A stretch of DNA of 64,000 nucleotides from Amanita rubescens (GCA_015039365.1 WION01000016.1:1-64000), one strand, 5' to 3'. Shown: positions 1 through 15,074, counted from the first letter of the stretch. The notes: generated from the sequence alone by a model not told the origin. Translations and numbers: made by a program.

Positions 1-1867
1 TTCAAAGTAAAGGTAAAGAAGATTTGCGGGCAAGATGATGAGCTGAGGGACTTGGTAGAACGCGGATATTACCAAGAACAGCAACCATCCTCTGATTCAA
101 CATTCTCTCTTGGCGAGAGTGCAGTCTGGGTTGCGACACTGCCCGGTTATTGCGATAACCATGCCCACTTTCGAACTGCTATAACAAAGGACACCCATTT
201 CTATCATACGATCGTTGCTTATAGAGATCACCACCTGCCTATTAAATTACCTTTGTCAACTTTTCCCGAGGAAGTGGGTGATGTGCGTCTGGTTCCGCGC
301 CTTAAGTGACAATGGAAGTAACTTCTAACACAGTACTCACTTATCACTCTTATCAAAGTATTCTCTTCGCACCAGTTAGTCTCCGGTCCTCAACACCCTC
401 ACTTGCACACAAACGGACCGCAGACACATCCTATAATCATACTTTTTAATGCCCTGGTTACTGGCAAGAGCATTATATTCTTGGGCCACAAAAAACCCGC
501 AGGCGACGTCTCCAGCTTCGTCCTTGCTGCCTGTGCTCTGGGTTCTGGTTGTGGCGTAGTGCTCAGGGGATTTATTGACAGAGCATTTCCCTATGCCAAC
601 CTTGAGAACCGCGATGAATGGGAAAATGTGTAAGTATGGCATCTATCTCCCAACCAATTCTGATAGACATGGGCGGAACAGCCCTGCTTACATTGCAGGT
701 GTTACAAACCCCATTTTTTTGTCTTCACGGGCATGGGATTTATTGTTGGATATAGGTTCTGGGGCCGTCACCATTTCCAAAGACATCCATACCAGATATC
801 CACTTTCAAATTTACAAATCATACAATCGTCACGTTTTGGGACTTTGAAATCTGACAATCCTATTGCAAGCGAGGACGAGGTTGCGCGTACCTTGAAGGA
901 GTCAAGAGCAGACAGCGGGACAAAAATTGACTACAATGCCGACAAGAATTTTATTGATGATGTTCGTCTGACAGCGGTTCATCTCATCACGATCTGACGG
1001 CAAACAGATACGTGCTGCCATTGAAGATCACTTTGGAGAAAACCTTGTTCGGATGAGATTCACTGAATATGTAATGCGCTTTGTTCGCCTAGCTTCCAAG
1101 TATGAAGAGGAAACAACGGGCGTTTCCCGGATTGGATACCCAACATCGACTTTTGTGGATGGTACAACGGAACGTCATACACAACTCGGAAGTGGGATTT
1201 TCTTTAGTGACGAAGCATCGTGCATACGCGAATTAAATGCAAATGCACATCGAATACAAGCATGGAGGACAACCAACAGTTATAGGTACTGCGTGATTGT
1301 AGGTGTGTGGGCTCAATATGATACAATACTGACAGCTCTCGACCAGGACTTTGCTAGACAGTTGTCCAGTAGCTCGATCAAGGGCGTTGATGTTCTCCAT
1401 CAGGTTCTTCGCCTAAAAAACGCAAAAAATATATCAGATGCAGAGGTTTACGTGATTATGAGAACACTAGCCGATAATACGAAGACCTATGGACAGGTTA
1501 TAGAGGTAGAAAGGCTATCCAACAGGCCCTCATGAACTAATACATGGCACAGCTTCTCTCTTACCTCGTGCCATATGGTGGAGGTCTGGCTCATCTAGGG
1601 TTCTGTCTGTTCCATCAACGAGAGTCGGTTCGCGAAGCGACTATTCAATTATTCAATCAGCTTCGGGCGTATCCTGTGCAGTTTCTTTGTCAAGATTTTA
1701 ATGTTTAATTCATGCCGGTTTGACAGGTGGGGGTGCAATTCCTGCAAACACTCAATCATTTTCAACGATACGCCTTCGTTCGACAAGCATTCGGTCGAGA
1801 ACAAAGTGGAAATGAGGATAAGAAGGCAAATCACCAGAAGGTGGTCGATACTTCCTGTCGCTTTTGA
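1..1867 (+). CDS. Afi1/MesA-like SPA (DENN-related) trafficking protein, 5' partial
   Basis: The frame is open from base 1, so the N-terminus lies outside the window. Exons join at about 276/341, 631/690, 966/1010, 1510/1552 and 1671/1729, ending at TGA 1865-1867. Visible pieces match the SPA (stabilization of polarity axis) domain: KSIIFLGHKKPAGDVSSFVL, then VLAACALGSGCG, RAFPYANL and YIAGVTNPIF. Further on are ISKDI, IEDHFGENLVRMRFTEYVMR, the NAKNISDAEVYVIMRTLADN block and a C-terminal YLVPYGGGLAHLGFC block. In yeast Afi1 binds the GTPase Arf3 and in Aspergillus MesA marks polarity axes; both belong to the DENN-like group. A role in polarized vesicle traffic here is inferred from that family. 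A stretch near 1285-1340 reads open in frame but also carries splice-like ends, so a very short intron there cannot be excluded. The family assignment is firm; the missing 5' end prevents a length check. Confidence 0.8.
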
Positions 1868-1926
1868 TTATGTGATATTTACTACGTAATTCACCATCGC
1901 TAGCGTGTCACAGGCAGGGCACACAC
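1868..1926. other. Short intergenic stretch before a decayed gene
   Basis: About 60 bases lie between the Afi1-like stop codon and the first recognisable piece of the decayed zinc-cluster gene. I see no RNA gene or repeat in it. Confidence 0.4.
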
Positions 1927-3460
1927 ATGAGCGCTGAGCGGGCCAGCACCGCAGGGCAACCTGCGCGACGAATACTTACATAAGCAATAGAAGGGAACTT
2001 TACAGTGAATGGCGGAAAAACCTGTCTGCGATGCAGGTTCGCCTCTTTTTTCTTCCATATCCCTTCTCCGCGCGGCTTAGTTTGACCGTTAGAAAGCGGA
2101 AAGTGACAAGTCTTTTTCAGCCCCACGCGATTCCATTTTCAACTTCTGCCCTTGATAACGGTGTGATGGCATGAAGCCAGCGTGCCAACAATGCATAAGA
2201 TCCAGGAAAGGTAAAGTATACGAGCACGACGATGGCAAGGGGAAGACCAAAGCCCAACTCCTCCGTGAACACATCGTTAGGCTTGAACAGAGAATACGAG
2301 AGCTAGAGGTTCCTGTAGCCGTGACGCTCTATGACCCTCATGTACACTCTCGTCTTCATCGTCCTTTGGTTCTCCCGTCGGTATGCATCCATCAGTCCCC
2401 CCCCCCGTTCCCCTTACCCGTCAGGTGAGGTCAAATAGCAGATTAGCGGACCTTGCCAATATTTCCCTACAGATTCGCCTGCTTCACCTGAAACGTCGTC
2501 GCAGTTTCATCACATCAATCGTATATAGAATGTACCCTCCACTTTCTCGTGCAAGAGATAATCCCCAGTGGTCACCGGGTTAGTTGACAGCCTCCTCTTG
2601 ACCTTGCTCAGATGTGGTAAGTGCACCGCTTCTGCCGCTTGTCCGACCGTATTGAAACTGTACTACTTCATGATGGATATATTTACTCCACATCGCCATC
2701 AATGCCACTGTGGACGGCTTCGAGAGAGCTTGACACGTCCATTAATTGAGCAGAAACACCCAGCATTGCCATATATTCTTGCTTCGCCTCCCGCCCAGAA
2801 CCCCTGTGGATCATTATCTCGAGCTAGCCCTCAAGGAAATACCTGACACATTACGCGGAGCGGAAAAGATCATTGATATCATCCAAACCTCCTGTTTACT
2901 CTCTTTAAATTTTTTGGCAAACGGGCGATACATGGAAGGCGGTTAGCACGCCAGTGCTGCTGCCCCTCTTGCCATGCAGCCTGAGAATGCCCTTGGTGAC
3001 AGAAACTTATCTCCACCACATCTATGATTATGACGAGACTGGCGAAAGCTTTGAATTGAAGCATCCTAGAAGTGATATCAAAGTGGGCGAAAGAACCTTG
3101 ACCTTTTGGCAGGTTTACAATCTGGATCGCTGCTGGTTCGTTGTTCTGCGTAAGCCAGCCGTCATACCGGATAACATGTACTCGATTACTTGTCCATGGC
3201 CTTCAAATACGGAACGGTATGTATGATCAATCCGTACACTTGCTTGGTACCATCAGATTTTGAAAATGGTCGATGTCTTGCAAGATGTGCAGGCACTCGA
3301 AGACAGCGTTGCCCATTTTCTGTCAACGCTCGTTAACTTGGACGCACGATGATCCACGTCTGATGATGCAATGTCGTTTGAAAAATGCGCCCGTGCATTA
3401 TTATCATCAAATAGCTGTGCTGATCAAGACTTCGCCTTCCTTGATCCTATCATAGGAGTG
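1927..3460 (+). pseudogene. Decayed Zn2Cys6 fungal transcription factor
   Basis: Scattered pieces of a basidiomycete zinc-cluster regulator lie in order but in different frames. They are an N-terminal MSAERASTAGQPARR (ATG 1927), a degraded cluster half around 2079-2125 reading LTVRKRKVTS where cysteines are expected, and KPACQQCIRSRKGKVYEHDD at 2174-2233 in which the last cluster cysteine appears as tyrosine. Then come the linker helix GKTKAQLLREHIVRLEQRIR, fungal_trans pieces such as SCLLSLNFLANGR and HASAAAPLAM, and FWQVYNLDRCW near 3108. An in-frame TAG at 2944-2946 sits between MEGG and HASAAA where homologous proteins carry a tyrosine codon. Cysteine loss, a nonsense codon and frame changes together point to a dead gene. 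The alternative is an active gene with many introns, but that would not restore the cysteines. The 3' limit is uncertain. Confidence 0.7.
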
Positions 3461-4027
3461 AGTCTTGTGTATCATTAAAATTGATCCCTTGACTTCTCTT
3501 CGCCGAAGCTTCGCTGGTCGATTTTTGGAGACTTCTTGATTCAAGAAATGGACTCAATAGAATCTACGTGCATTTATGAGCACGGGCGACGAACGGAATG
3601 ATCTCGGCACGGTATTCTGCATTAACGTGCCCATGCCCGAGATTATCACTCGTAGTGATTGCTATTATCCCGCAGCTCCATACATCGCTCGATTCGGAAA
3701 ACGCCTAGCTCCACCATCATCATTATAATCTGTGGATTATGCACGATCATCTTACCAACGACAGAGCTACATATGCCTCTACACGGACTCCACCCTGGGA
3801 CATCACTTTTACTTTCAACCCTCTAGGACTCCTGCTAATCGGACTTTTTCATATTCGCTGGTCAAGGGCATTGTTCACATTTTTTACAGCATGATATAAA
3901 ATTGGATATCTGTATTGTTATATTTTAAATATTTTTTCAGTACTTACATAACTACTTGTAAACATTCGTACACATAGATGTGAGATTCACACTACAATAA
4001 GTACCTCAAGCCTGGTTTTTTCTTTCA
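3461..4027. other. Intergenic region upstream of the transporter gene
   Basis: This stretch of about 570 bases holds no convincing coding frame. It may contain further worn pieces of the preceding transcription-factor relic. The last 150 bases are AT-rich (3890-4010) and lie just upstream of the next start codon, which would suit a promoter and 5' leader. No repeat or RNA gene was seen. Confidence 0.35.
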
Positions 4028-7000
4028 ATGCAACAACAGCGTAACCAAGAGGAATTCGACGGCACCTTTTCCTCACCGTCAGATGGACCTTCATATGACT
4101 TCATGTCAAGCAGTTCACGTAGCTCTGCAATGGAGAGCGATGGGCCCGGGGGGGACCTTTATGACGCTTCATCCCAGCGATCTGTTGGACTCTCCTTCAC
4201 TTCTCTCAGAGAGTCAGAGCGGACGTGGACTATGTTTACTCAATTGATGGAAAACGGCGGTCAACTCACTCCTACATCGCTGCCGTCGGACGAACCCCTT
4301 AGCGCCCCCAACGTCTCATCTGAACCTCCGCCTAGGACCTGCGCTTCTCCAGCGGAGTCAATCGCCACATCTATCTTATACACTCACCCCCATACCTCCT
4401 CTGCGGCTTCGAGCAAACATCCCGATATTCCAGAGAATGACCGTGGAGTTCACGACCAGAGCCTACCGTTTAGCAGACTGCCTCCTGATTCGAGCATTCA
4501 CAAGGGTCCAAAGTATCGATGGATTTCACTATCTCCCCTTCACCGCAACGTACTTAAATGCTCCATCGCTTACTTCATAGCATCTCTCTTCACGTTTTGT
4601 CCCTACTTTTCGGGTCTGATTAGTGACTTAGTATCATATGGTCCTGGAAGACAGGGGCCAACACCAAGTGGTCACATGGTTGCGACAATGTGAGTGCTTT
4701 TTTTATACAGCTTAATCTCACTCTATGTTAATTTATCTATCCCAGTGCCGTCTATTATAACCCAGCTAAGACCATCGGAGGGATGCTCGAGGCAGATGTT
4801 TTCTGTATATTTGGGCTATTATACGCAAGCATTGTTTGTTTGTCTTGCATGTCCCTGTTCTGGTGGCTAGAACTGCAACCAGGCTGGGAGTGGCTCGGCG
4901 ACGCTATTGCAATCGCGTGGATTGGTATGAGCATGAGTGTTGTTGCTTGGATGAAAGCATGGATGGTAATTCCACATACACAAGATATTATGAAATGTAC
5001 TGATTAGCCACCTACAGGGTAGTCCTACGTTTAACACTGGTGGCTAAACATTTCTTCTGCTTCTTTTGACATACTCTAACAGTCATTCAGCATGTAGTAT
5101 GATGTCTATTATCATCTTTGTGGTGTGAGGCTTTCACCTCTTTTTGGATCCACAGCACATAGCTTACTGCCACCAGCCTTGTAAAGGAAGGTGGTCTGAT
5201 AACTCTCCTTCAAGTCTCGGCAATCGTGGTTTGTGGTTCTGTTGTCTCAAATTTTACCTGCTGTATGTTCTGGCCACAAACTGCTACAACGAACCTCGAG
5301 AAAAACATAGCACAAACATTGGGATCATTTTCAACGTTGTTGACTAGATTGACAGACACGTTTTTACTGGAAAATAACTCGGTGCCTTCTAATGTGACGC
5401 AAGATAAACTTCACAAGGCCATTGAGGATCATCAAAACAGTTTTACGAAACTGAGAAAAAACCTGAATGAATCCCGGAATGAACGGCTGTACACGTCATG
5501 GAAGGACTATGAAGGGGTTGTCGATAGCATGAACCGCCTCGCCCAACATCTGAACGGTTTGAGGAGCAGCACGAAATTACAGCACGAATTGACCGTAGGG
5601 TACATTTACCAAGGGCATCCGCATTTCAGTCCAGGAAACCTACGTGACCCCGACCAGCGCGACGAAACGGATGATTTTGGAGTGAAGGCCGCTGCATCTA
5701 TTTTTAAGACTCTTGTAGATGAGCTGAGTCCCCCATTAAAGGCTCTGAAGGTAAGATGGAATCATACTTGTAATATACGGGCTCAGGAGAAACATTAAGG
5801 TTGCCTGTGTTTATACCCTAGAAAAGTTGCACGATGCATTTGAGCAAATGCATGCGAATCACCAGGATGATGAAACAACACTTAAATCACAAGATTTTGC
5901 CCAGTTGATTGAAGCTATCGATGTAGCGTTGAAGCATTTCAATGCCACTTCGGACCGCGCAATCTTAAGGGCATATCGACAAGATGGTGTCAGAGAAAGT
6001 TATCGCAACTTAAGTGGTCCGATCCCATATGTCAAGCCTGGAGACAAAAGCGCAGGACCGAGACCCGCATCAATGGCCCAAGAACACGAAATTGTTTTTC
6101 TTGTGTATTTGTAAGATTATGCTATGTGACAAACGTGATATCTTACAAACAAATTCCTTCCACCTATAGCTTCATATTCACACTTGAAGAATTCGCCCGG
6201 GAACTAATTTTGTTGGCCGAGTGCATTGAACGTGTGTACGTACAAGCCAGGCGCCAGTCGAGTCCGCGTTTCCTCCTGCAGTCAGCCGTACGGCTACTGT
6301 CAATCCGAAAAGCGAAACGGCGGCAAAACTATGAACAACGTATAAGTTTGCGAAGAAGCCTGTGTAAGTCATTACCAGCCTCAACGGTATAGACAGCACT
6401 TACCAACTTCTGTAAAGCCCATATCATCCCCATGAATCGTAGATTCCAATCAAGTTTCCCGAAAATTCATCCGCACGCTCCCGATACGATTCAAACACCG
6501 TCGTGGAACCAACTCTCGAGGACTGGGAAATTTAAAAAAGTACTCTGGACATTCGGCAAGGCTCTTGGACAGCGAAAATCGAAATATGCGATCAAAGCAG
6601 GATTGGCGACAGCCCTGCTAGCCTCGCCAGCGTTTTTCGACGCAACGCGACCGCTCTTTATTGAATATTGGGGCGACTGGGCCTTGATATCAGTGAGCTA
6701 TTTTCACTGACTACGTCAGATTGCTGCTATTATACTTCTCTCAGTGCTTTGTTGTTCTCTCACCAACGATTGGTGCTGTAAGTCACGTTAAAATAAAATA
6801 CCATTGACCCATCTCACCCAAAGGGTCAGACCAATTATCTTAGCATACACCGGATACTAGGTACAATGTGGGTAGTTTCCCACCCCGAACAAACAATATG
6901 TTAACTGGAGTACTGTGCAAAGATTTGGAGCAGCTGTAGCAGCTGGAATTTTCTCCGTGTTTCCCGACCGCCCAATCATTCTCTCCATTTTCGGCTTAGT

Positions 7001-8280
7001 CTTCTCAATGCCATGCTTTTATTATGCTTTGTCCAGGCCTCAGTATGCTTCTGCATCGCGGTTTGTTCTCCTGACGTACAACTTGACGTGCTTATACAGG
7101 TAAGACATGATAGATTTGCTTCAAATTGATTGACTGACCACACTAAGCTACAACCTACGGGAGAAATATGTGGATGTCATGGATATAGCACTCTATCGTG
7201 GAATGGCGGTGACAGTGGGAGTATTGTGGGCAGCGATCATTTCTAGGCTTTGGTTGCCTTCAGAAGCACGGCGAGAGCTGAATAAAGAACTTGGAGAGTT
7301 GAGCTTCCCATCACTACCGTCGTATGGCAATGCCTAATAAAATATTATATAGATTCTGCTTAAACCTGGGATGGCTTTACACTCGCCTTGTGGCATCCAA
7401 CTCTCTTGTATTTGATAATCGTGGAGAACGTGAAAGCAACTCACCATGCGACAGCAACAGATCTTTGCTGATCGAAGACAGGGGGATAATTTTGCATGAA
7501 TCCGTCAAAGAGTTCATGTCAATGTGAGTGCGTCGCTTAGCAGAATAATTGATGAAGAATTTGGCCACAGGGAACTACATTTGCAAATCAAATTAATTGA
7601 GATACAAGGACTATTGGCACAAGCACAACATGAGCCTCGTCTCAAAGGACCTTTCCCCGTTCTTTTATACCGGGACGTCTTGACTAGTTTACAGGCAATT
7701 ATGGATAAGTTACACAGTGTGAGGTGCGTCATGACGCGAGAGGAGTGGTGAGTTCCTACTTGGCATCCTGTCATCCATTGTTGTTCATTTACCACAGGTG
7801 CACGGTTAGCGGACACGATTGAACCTCTTAAATTCAATCTACTTAATTATCTTCGCATAGACGGTTACACGTGATTTCATCCTCCCTGTTAACAAGGAAA
7901 GGCGGGAAATGGTTGGCAATGTTATTGTCACCCTCTCGATCCTTGGTTCTGCCTTTCATCTCAAGGCACCACTACCACCTTATCTTCCCCCGTGTGAGAC
8001 ATCCAGGCAACGATTGGTATGTTCTTCGTGCTGTCAAATGCTATGACCTGACGCTAGTTCACATACATAGGTCAATGCAATTCGCAAGCTGGACGTTGTT
8101 AGAGAAAGGAATGTCAAGGGTTCGAGGCAGCTTTTATACTTCGCGTATGCGTTAACAATGAAGGGTGTGACGGAGGAACTCGAGAAATTGGGGAGGACTT
8201 TGCAGAGTGCCTTTGGGGTCATTGGCCAGACCCCCAAGGAATTCGAGGCTTTGTTTGCTCATCAAGATAGTGCTGCGTAA
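4028..8280 (+). CDS. ArAE_2/FUSC-like multi-pass membrane transporter
   Basis: This is a long multi-exon gene starting at ATG 4028 after a pyrimidine-rich leader and ending at TAA 8278-8280. The first ~160 residues are Ser/Pro-rich and look disordered. A membrane half follows, from KYRWISLSPLHRNVLKCSIA through FCIFGLLYASIVCLSCMSLFW and a Trp-rich helix. A second membrane half is seen near 6590-7250 (FGAAVAAGIFSVFPDRPIIL, then MAVTVGVLWAAIISRLWLPS). The C-terminal soluble part ends EELEKLGRTLQSAF. The order matches fungal proteins with the putative ER transporter 6TM N-terminal domain followed by ArAE_2 and FUSC_2, relatives of aromatic-acid exporters and plant ALMT channels. The substrate is unknown and its location (ER or plasma membrane) is not readable here. 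At least nine introns are needed; every internal boundary I tried kept the frame, so the gene looks intact. Confidence 0.82.
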
Positions 8281-8418
8281 ATATATGTATGAACATAGAC
8301 TATCACTCTCAACTTCCACCGTGGTCCGTAAGACATTCACTGAGATCTTCGAATAATTCAAGCAGCATCTGTACAGTAAAGTATGAAGCTGCCCCAGTAA
8401 TTTAATGGTATATCACAC

Positions 8419-9071
8419 TCACGGAGTCCGGACCCTGGTCAACCACAACGGTGCCATAAGAGATGAGCCACGATTCATAAGAGCCGTCTTGAACCAGTCC
8501 CAATTCTCAGTCCCCAGCAATGTCATCCTCAAATTATTGTAGGGCACTGCACCGGCCCGGCTGACCCAAAGAATCCAATCGCTGCACACGCATGTGGATG
8601 TGCGGGGGTTATTCCGATATGGCTGCGTATGCCATGAAACGGGCGAAATAACTTAACGGTCCTATAGTATCAATTCACCTAACAGAATCGTCAGCGTCAC
8701 CTTTCAACATTGAATGTCCTTCAGTGTAAGGATATTTGCCGTAATTCATTTGCCAATGACCAAGCCCAAGAGCAAGCCACCGAGACTGATAACTTGGTTT
8801 CATTACGATAGGTTGTAAGTTTCTGCACACAAGTCTGGGGTCTGGCATTTTGAACCGTCCTGCCGGCGGTATGTGAGATCATTGCTGCGCCAGTTGGAGG
8901 CAATTGAAAGCCGTCTTCTGAAAAAAATTCAACCAATGAGTATGGAGCCTTGGCTCAGCGGTTCATTCAAATGGAGACGAATATGTATGATGTTGCGAAG
9001 TAGAGCAGGGCGCATGAAATTGAATGCATAAAGAGCAAGTGATTTTGGTGTAAATGGGTCGATTAGATATG
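8419..9071 (-). pseudogene. Unidentified minus-strand coding remnant (3' part of a gene?)
   Basis: Reading leftward, protein-like frames run from an acceptor-like site near 9072 (LIDPFTPKSLALYAFNFMRP), through KMPDPRLVCRNLQPIVMKPS and ALGLGHWQMNYGKYPYTEGH, over a possible intron near 8610-8665. They reach DWILWVSRAGAVPYNNLRMT, LLGTENWDWFKTALMNRG and a TGA at 8419-8421. I do not recognise the family. No start codon or upstream exon is evident before the oppositely oriented kinase gene at 9312. The join near 8930 would need an intron of only 16 nt if both flanking frames are real, which is too short. It may be a 5'-truncated relic or a poorly spliced real gene. Confidence 0.3.
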
Positions 9072-9311
9072 CTGAAATTGAATACGCTGAAATATCAGGT
9101 TACTACTATACTTAATAACCTCGCTGGCCCAAAAGACAAGATAAACTAGAGTAGTGATAGTGAACGTTGAGATATCCACCGCTTAGCTAATTGCTTGATT
9201 AGGCTTAGATCGTTGGTTCAGTTCATGGTGTCCTTGCGGCTTTGTTCCTTTGATTACATCGCGACCACCATCTGTGTTACTTAACCTTCCTGTTGCGAAG
9301 CATTTACTCTT

Positions 9312-11660
<2,349 letters not shown>

Positions 11661-11823
11661 GTTGAATTCGGGTGAAGTTTGTTTGCTTTATATCATCATT
11701 GTTACTACACATGTATGCCGACGTTGGGTTCTTTTAGTTAGATGAGTTGTAGGTTAAGCAATAGTACTCAGATACCAAGAAATGAGTTCATGTTTCAAAA
11801 ATACATCAATAGGAGGAAAATGA

Positions 11824-12708
11824 TTATTTCTTAACCTCGGTCACATTTGCAGTCTTGAGCGAAGTTACGTTTTTTTTTCGCATACCGCGGCGGCTTTCCG
11901 AGGGATATACGCAAGTCAGGGAACGACGCTGGCATTGTCTAAATGGACTAATCTTAGTTACAGTTTCAAGCATAGAGCGAATTCGCTCACCCACAAGTCT
12001 TCTCTTTCGTCCCAGGTATGGGTGGGCCGCACGCAATTTTGCGAGCCCTGCAGAACAGGCACGCGAGAGCCGGTTTTTTGTCTGTCGTTCGCTTGTTTTG
12101 TTGCAAACTATAGGTTACAAGTGGTGAACAGGGGGTGCTAGGCAGGTCAGTTTCATGACGAACCGGATGGGTAGCTTGTCACTCTGCGACAGCTGTGTAA
12201 GAAGCGGATGGGACTCCCGGCGGCGTCTTCGCCCGTCTGGTCGACAAACCGGAAAACTATTTTGAACGTTGGGAACAAGCTGAGGTACCTGTTGCGTTAC
12301 GATTGATGGAGAATGACCAAACGATGGCATCCATGGCGGTTCGAATATCGGACTATTAAGGTCGCCGGAAGTAGGAGACATATTCATTGTATGTTGCATG
12401 CATTGAACGTGAACATCGGGAGGGTGTCTAACGTCGGTAGAAGGGTCGCAATTGATCCGGACCTGAGGATATGTTATCGATGGGCAAGGGGCGCACTGCT
12501 GCGGGGTTAGACATGCTTATATTGGCCTTACAGGACTCACAGTAGATTCAGATGAGATATTTGCTAAACTCAGAACATAGGAAGAACTATATCCAATGTG
12601 AAAGTACTCGTTGGACCGAGCTTGAGGGAAGACAGCGTAGAATAGCTCATCCTGTTCACGCAATGTGTCTGCAAAAGAGGGAGCGGAATCAGCAGGAAAT
12701 GAGGACAT
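11824..12708 (-). CDS. Small Zn2Cys6 regulator with C-terminal zinc cluster
   Basis: Four exons can be placed: 12708-12541, 12498-12165+12164, 12107-11991 and 11938-11824. They give 735 nt, 244 residues and a stop. Introns of 42, 56 and 52 nt have GT/AG ends with CTAAC or CTGAC branch points. The N-terminal two thirds are Pro/Ser-rich without a recognised domain. The end carries a full binuclear cluster, ACLFCRARKIACGPP then TCGQCQRRSLTC, i.e. C-x2-C-x6-C ... C-x2-C-x6-C with all six cysteines, followed by basic SRRGMRKKN. The cluster is split by the last intron. Zinc clusters of this sequence type are common in basidiomycete regulators, but they usually sit near the N-terminus. No fungal_trans domain is present. 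A nuclear DNA-binding role is inferred; targets are unknown. It lies 97 bp downstream of the acyltransferase stop on the same strand. Confidence 0.8.
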
Positions 12709-12805
12709 GGTGAAGATGAACAACGGGCGACGATTTAGAAGATTGTAGTCGAAGTCAACCATAACGCGTTCTGCCGTGATCTACACGTCCGAGTATAGAC
12801 TCTGT

Positions 12806-15074
12806 CTACCTGCTTGCCTCTAGCTCCGGTTCTTCCGTCGTCGTGTACTCATCTGCTGCCCACCCTTTGATATTCCCCTCTCCAATGGGTATCATTGCCC
12901 CTCTAGCTTTCAAGAACCCTATCACTTCCCGAACATATCTCCAACCACTCAATTCCGCATCTGTGAAGCCATACAGCCTAGCAAGACGAGTGCCGGCCCT
13001 GACTCTTGTGCCGGTTTGATCCTTCTCCAGCTGGTCAAAGAAACTTGCCAATGCCTTCACAGCGTTCGCTCGCGCACGAAGGAGATGACGCATGATGCGA
13101 CGCGACGGGGGCCTACGTCTGACATGATTCCTGGTATCATTAGTAGATGCCTCCATAAGTCCAGAGGTTGACAGCGAAGTAGTCCTTGGCCTGTCAATCC
13201 ATGGGTTCTCAGGGGGGGTCTGGGGAGTTGTATACTGAGACAGGGCCGACAGCGATAGATCCCATTTCTTTGGGGCCCATACCCCAACAAGGACCCGCCA
13301 GGCCGCAGTGACGCGTTTCACCCTATCAATCACAGAGTTCAGAAGTACTATAAGATAACGCAAAACTTGCATACTGTGTATAGGCATCTTATCAAGTATG
13401 TCAACTTATTGGACACTCACGTTCAATAAACGACTCACCATCAATCACCTTGTTGTGATATGAGGCAAATAAGTAGACGATGAGGGCAGCTAGCACAGCA
13501 CCAAGTGAAGTATAGTAAAGCAACGCCCATAAGAAAAAGAACGTAGCGGGATATATCAGCAAGGATGATAAAAACCCAAATGCTACTTTGTTTTGTGCTT
13601 GGGTCTCTTCCTCGTCTTCCACGAGACTAGCGCCCAAACGACCCATAAAATAAACCGGTAGATGGATAAGGAGGGGAAGAAGGAAGAAGGGAAGTCGTAA
13701 AATTGCAGAAATAGTGTCCTTCAGAAGGATCGAGAGAGTCAGAAGTCGGCACGGAAGAGTAGCATACGTATGAGGATCAAGAGAATTTGGGAGAGAGAGA
13801 GAAGATAACACGGAATTGGTCAGATGCGACGATTGCAATAGTGAATAATATTCGAGAAGATGACGCCGGACAGCATTAAGGTTCATCGTTGCATTAGGTG
13901 TGGACAGGAGATCGACAAGACTGTAATATGTCAATTTAGTTCTGGGGTACGAAAATTAACGCTCACGTCTGGGACACAAGAACGAAGTCATCCAAATCAA
14001 TGTTATTTTCACCTTCCCATAATAAGTCACGAGCCATCCTCGCCGCATATAATGTATCCCTATAGTCAACTTCAATCTTTACATTCGCCTCACAACATCT
14101 ATTACTCGCCAATCAGGAGCATTGATTGTCATCTCCACTAGAGCTGTTTCGATCGATCGCGTAAGACGCTTGACCGCAGACCGGCGCGATCCATCTGCAG
14201 CGGAGAAGAATTCATCTCGATAGTCATCCATCGTTATTGGTCGACCAAACCTACGTTCCTATAGGTCACAAGTGCCGTAAGAAGACATCTGATTGAACAT
14301 ACTCCATAATCACCTTCAGAATGACTATTAGGACTACAACCGGGGAGGTCTAAAGAGTAATGCTTACGGCGCTGCGGTACTTTGATTTGTTGGTGTACAC
14401 GATAGCAACAGGTATCACCCGAATGTCCCGCTCTGGCGTCTGTATGCCATTTGCTTTCAACCAATCGAGGTATTCTAAAGATGCCCATGCAGCACCATCC
14501 TTAACTTGCATAATTCTCGGCTCTGTATAACTGGTTCCCTCCGGAAATAATGCAATAGCCTCTCCCTTACCCAACGCATCGAATGTGCCCCTGAAAAGTG
14601 TCTGCCGGTCCTTCGATTTGCGGTCAACAGGAATGTTGCCCGATGAGAATAGTATATACCGCAGAATTGGGTTTATGAAGAGACTAGCTGAGGAGGACTA
14701 AGCCAAGTTGCACACATTTTAGTCCGAGAATTCGTTCTCACCCTTGCTCCAATAGTTCAGTATGCGCTGATACGGGAATGCGACAGCTACGAAAGTATGA
14801 GGGTGGCTCATGAAATGTCACGACTACTGACATAGAATGATTGGATCAATGATCATGTTGTGGTGGGTTGCCGTGCTATTTCATGACAGTTGAAGCACAC
14901 GGATGTCATCGGCACACATAGGACATACACGATAATTGGCCCGTCACGAGGAACATTTTCTCCGCCTATGACACGAATTTCTGTAAAAAAAGAAGTGGCT
15001 GCTACGCCAGACACATAGCGAATAAGGCGATGCAAGATCTTCTTGTCTGAATGTGAACGCGCGGAAGAGGACAT
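12806..15074 (-). CDS. Glycerol-3-phosphate/DHAP acyltransferase of SCT1/GPT2 type (PlsC domain)
   Basis: This membrane enzyme should transfer an acyl group from acyl-CoA to glycerol-3-phosphate or a related acceptor in the ER, the first step of glycerolipid synthesis. The start is ATG 15074 and the stop TAG 12808-12806. After splicing, the N-terminal PlsC domain shows motif I, ATHHNMIIDP (H-x4-D), then NYWSKASLFINP, GNIPVDRKSKDR, motif III FPEGTSYTEP and VIPVAIVYTNKSKYRS. The middle carries two or more hydrophobic stretches (ILRLPFFLLPLLIHLPVYFM and LLIYPATFFFLWALLYY). The C-terminus is soluble and basic (VRRRPPSRRIMRHLLRARAN). Size and order fit the fungal Sct1/Gpt2 group. A lysophospholipid acyltransferase with similar motifs is the main alternative. 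Introns cut motif I and the regions near 14730, 14380, 13960 and 13430. Confidence 0.85.
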
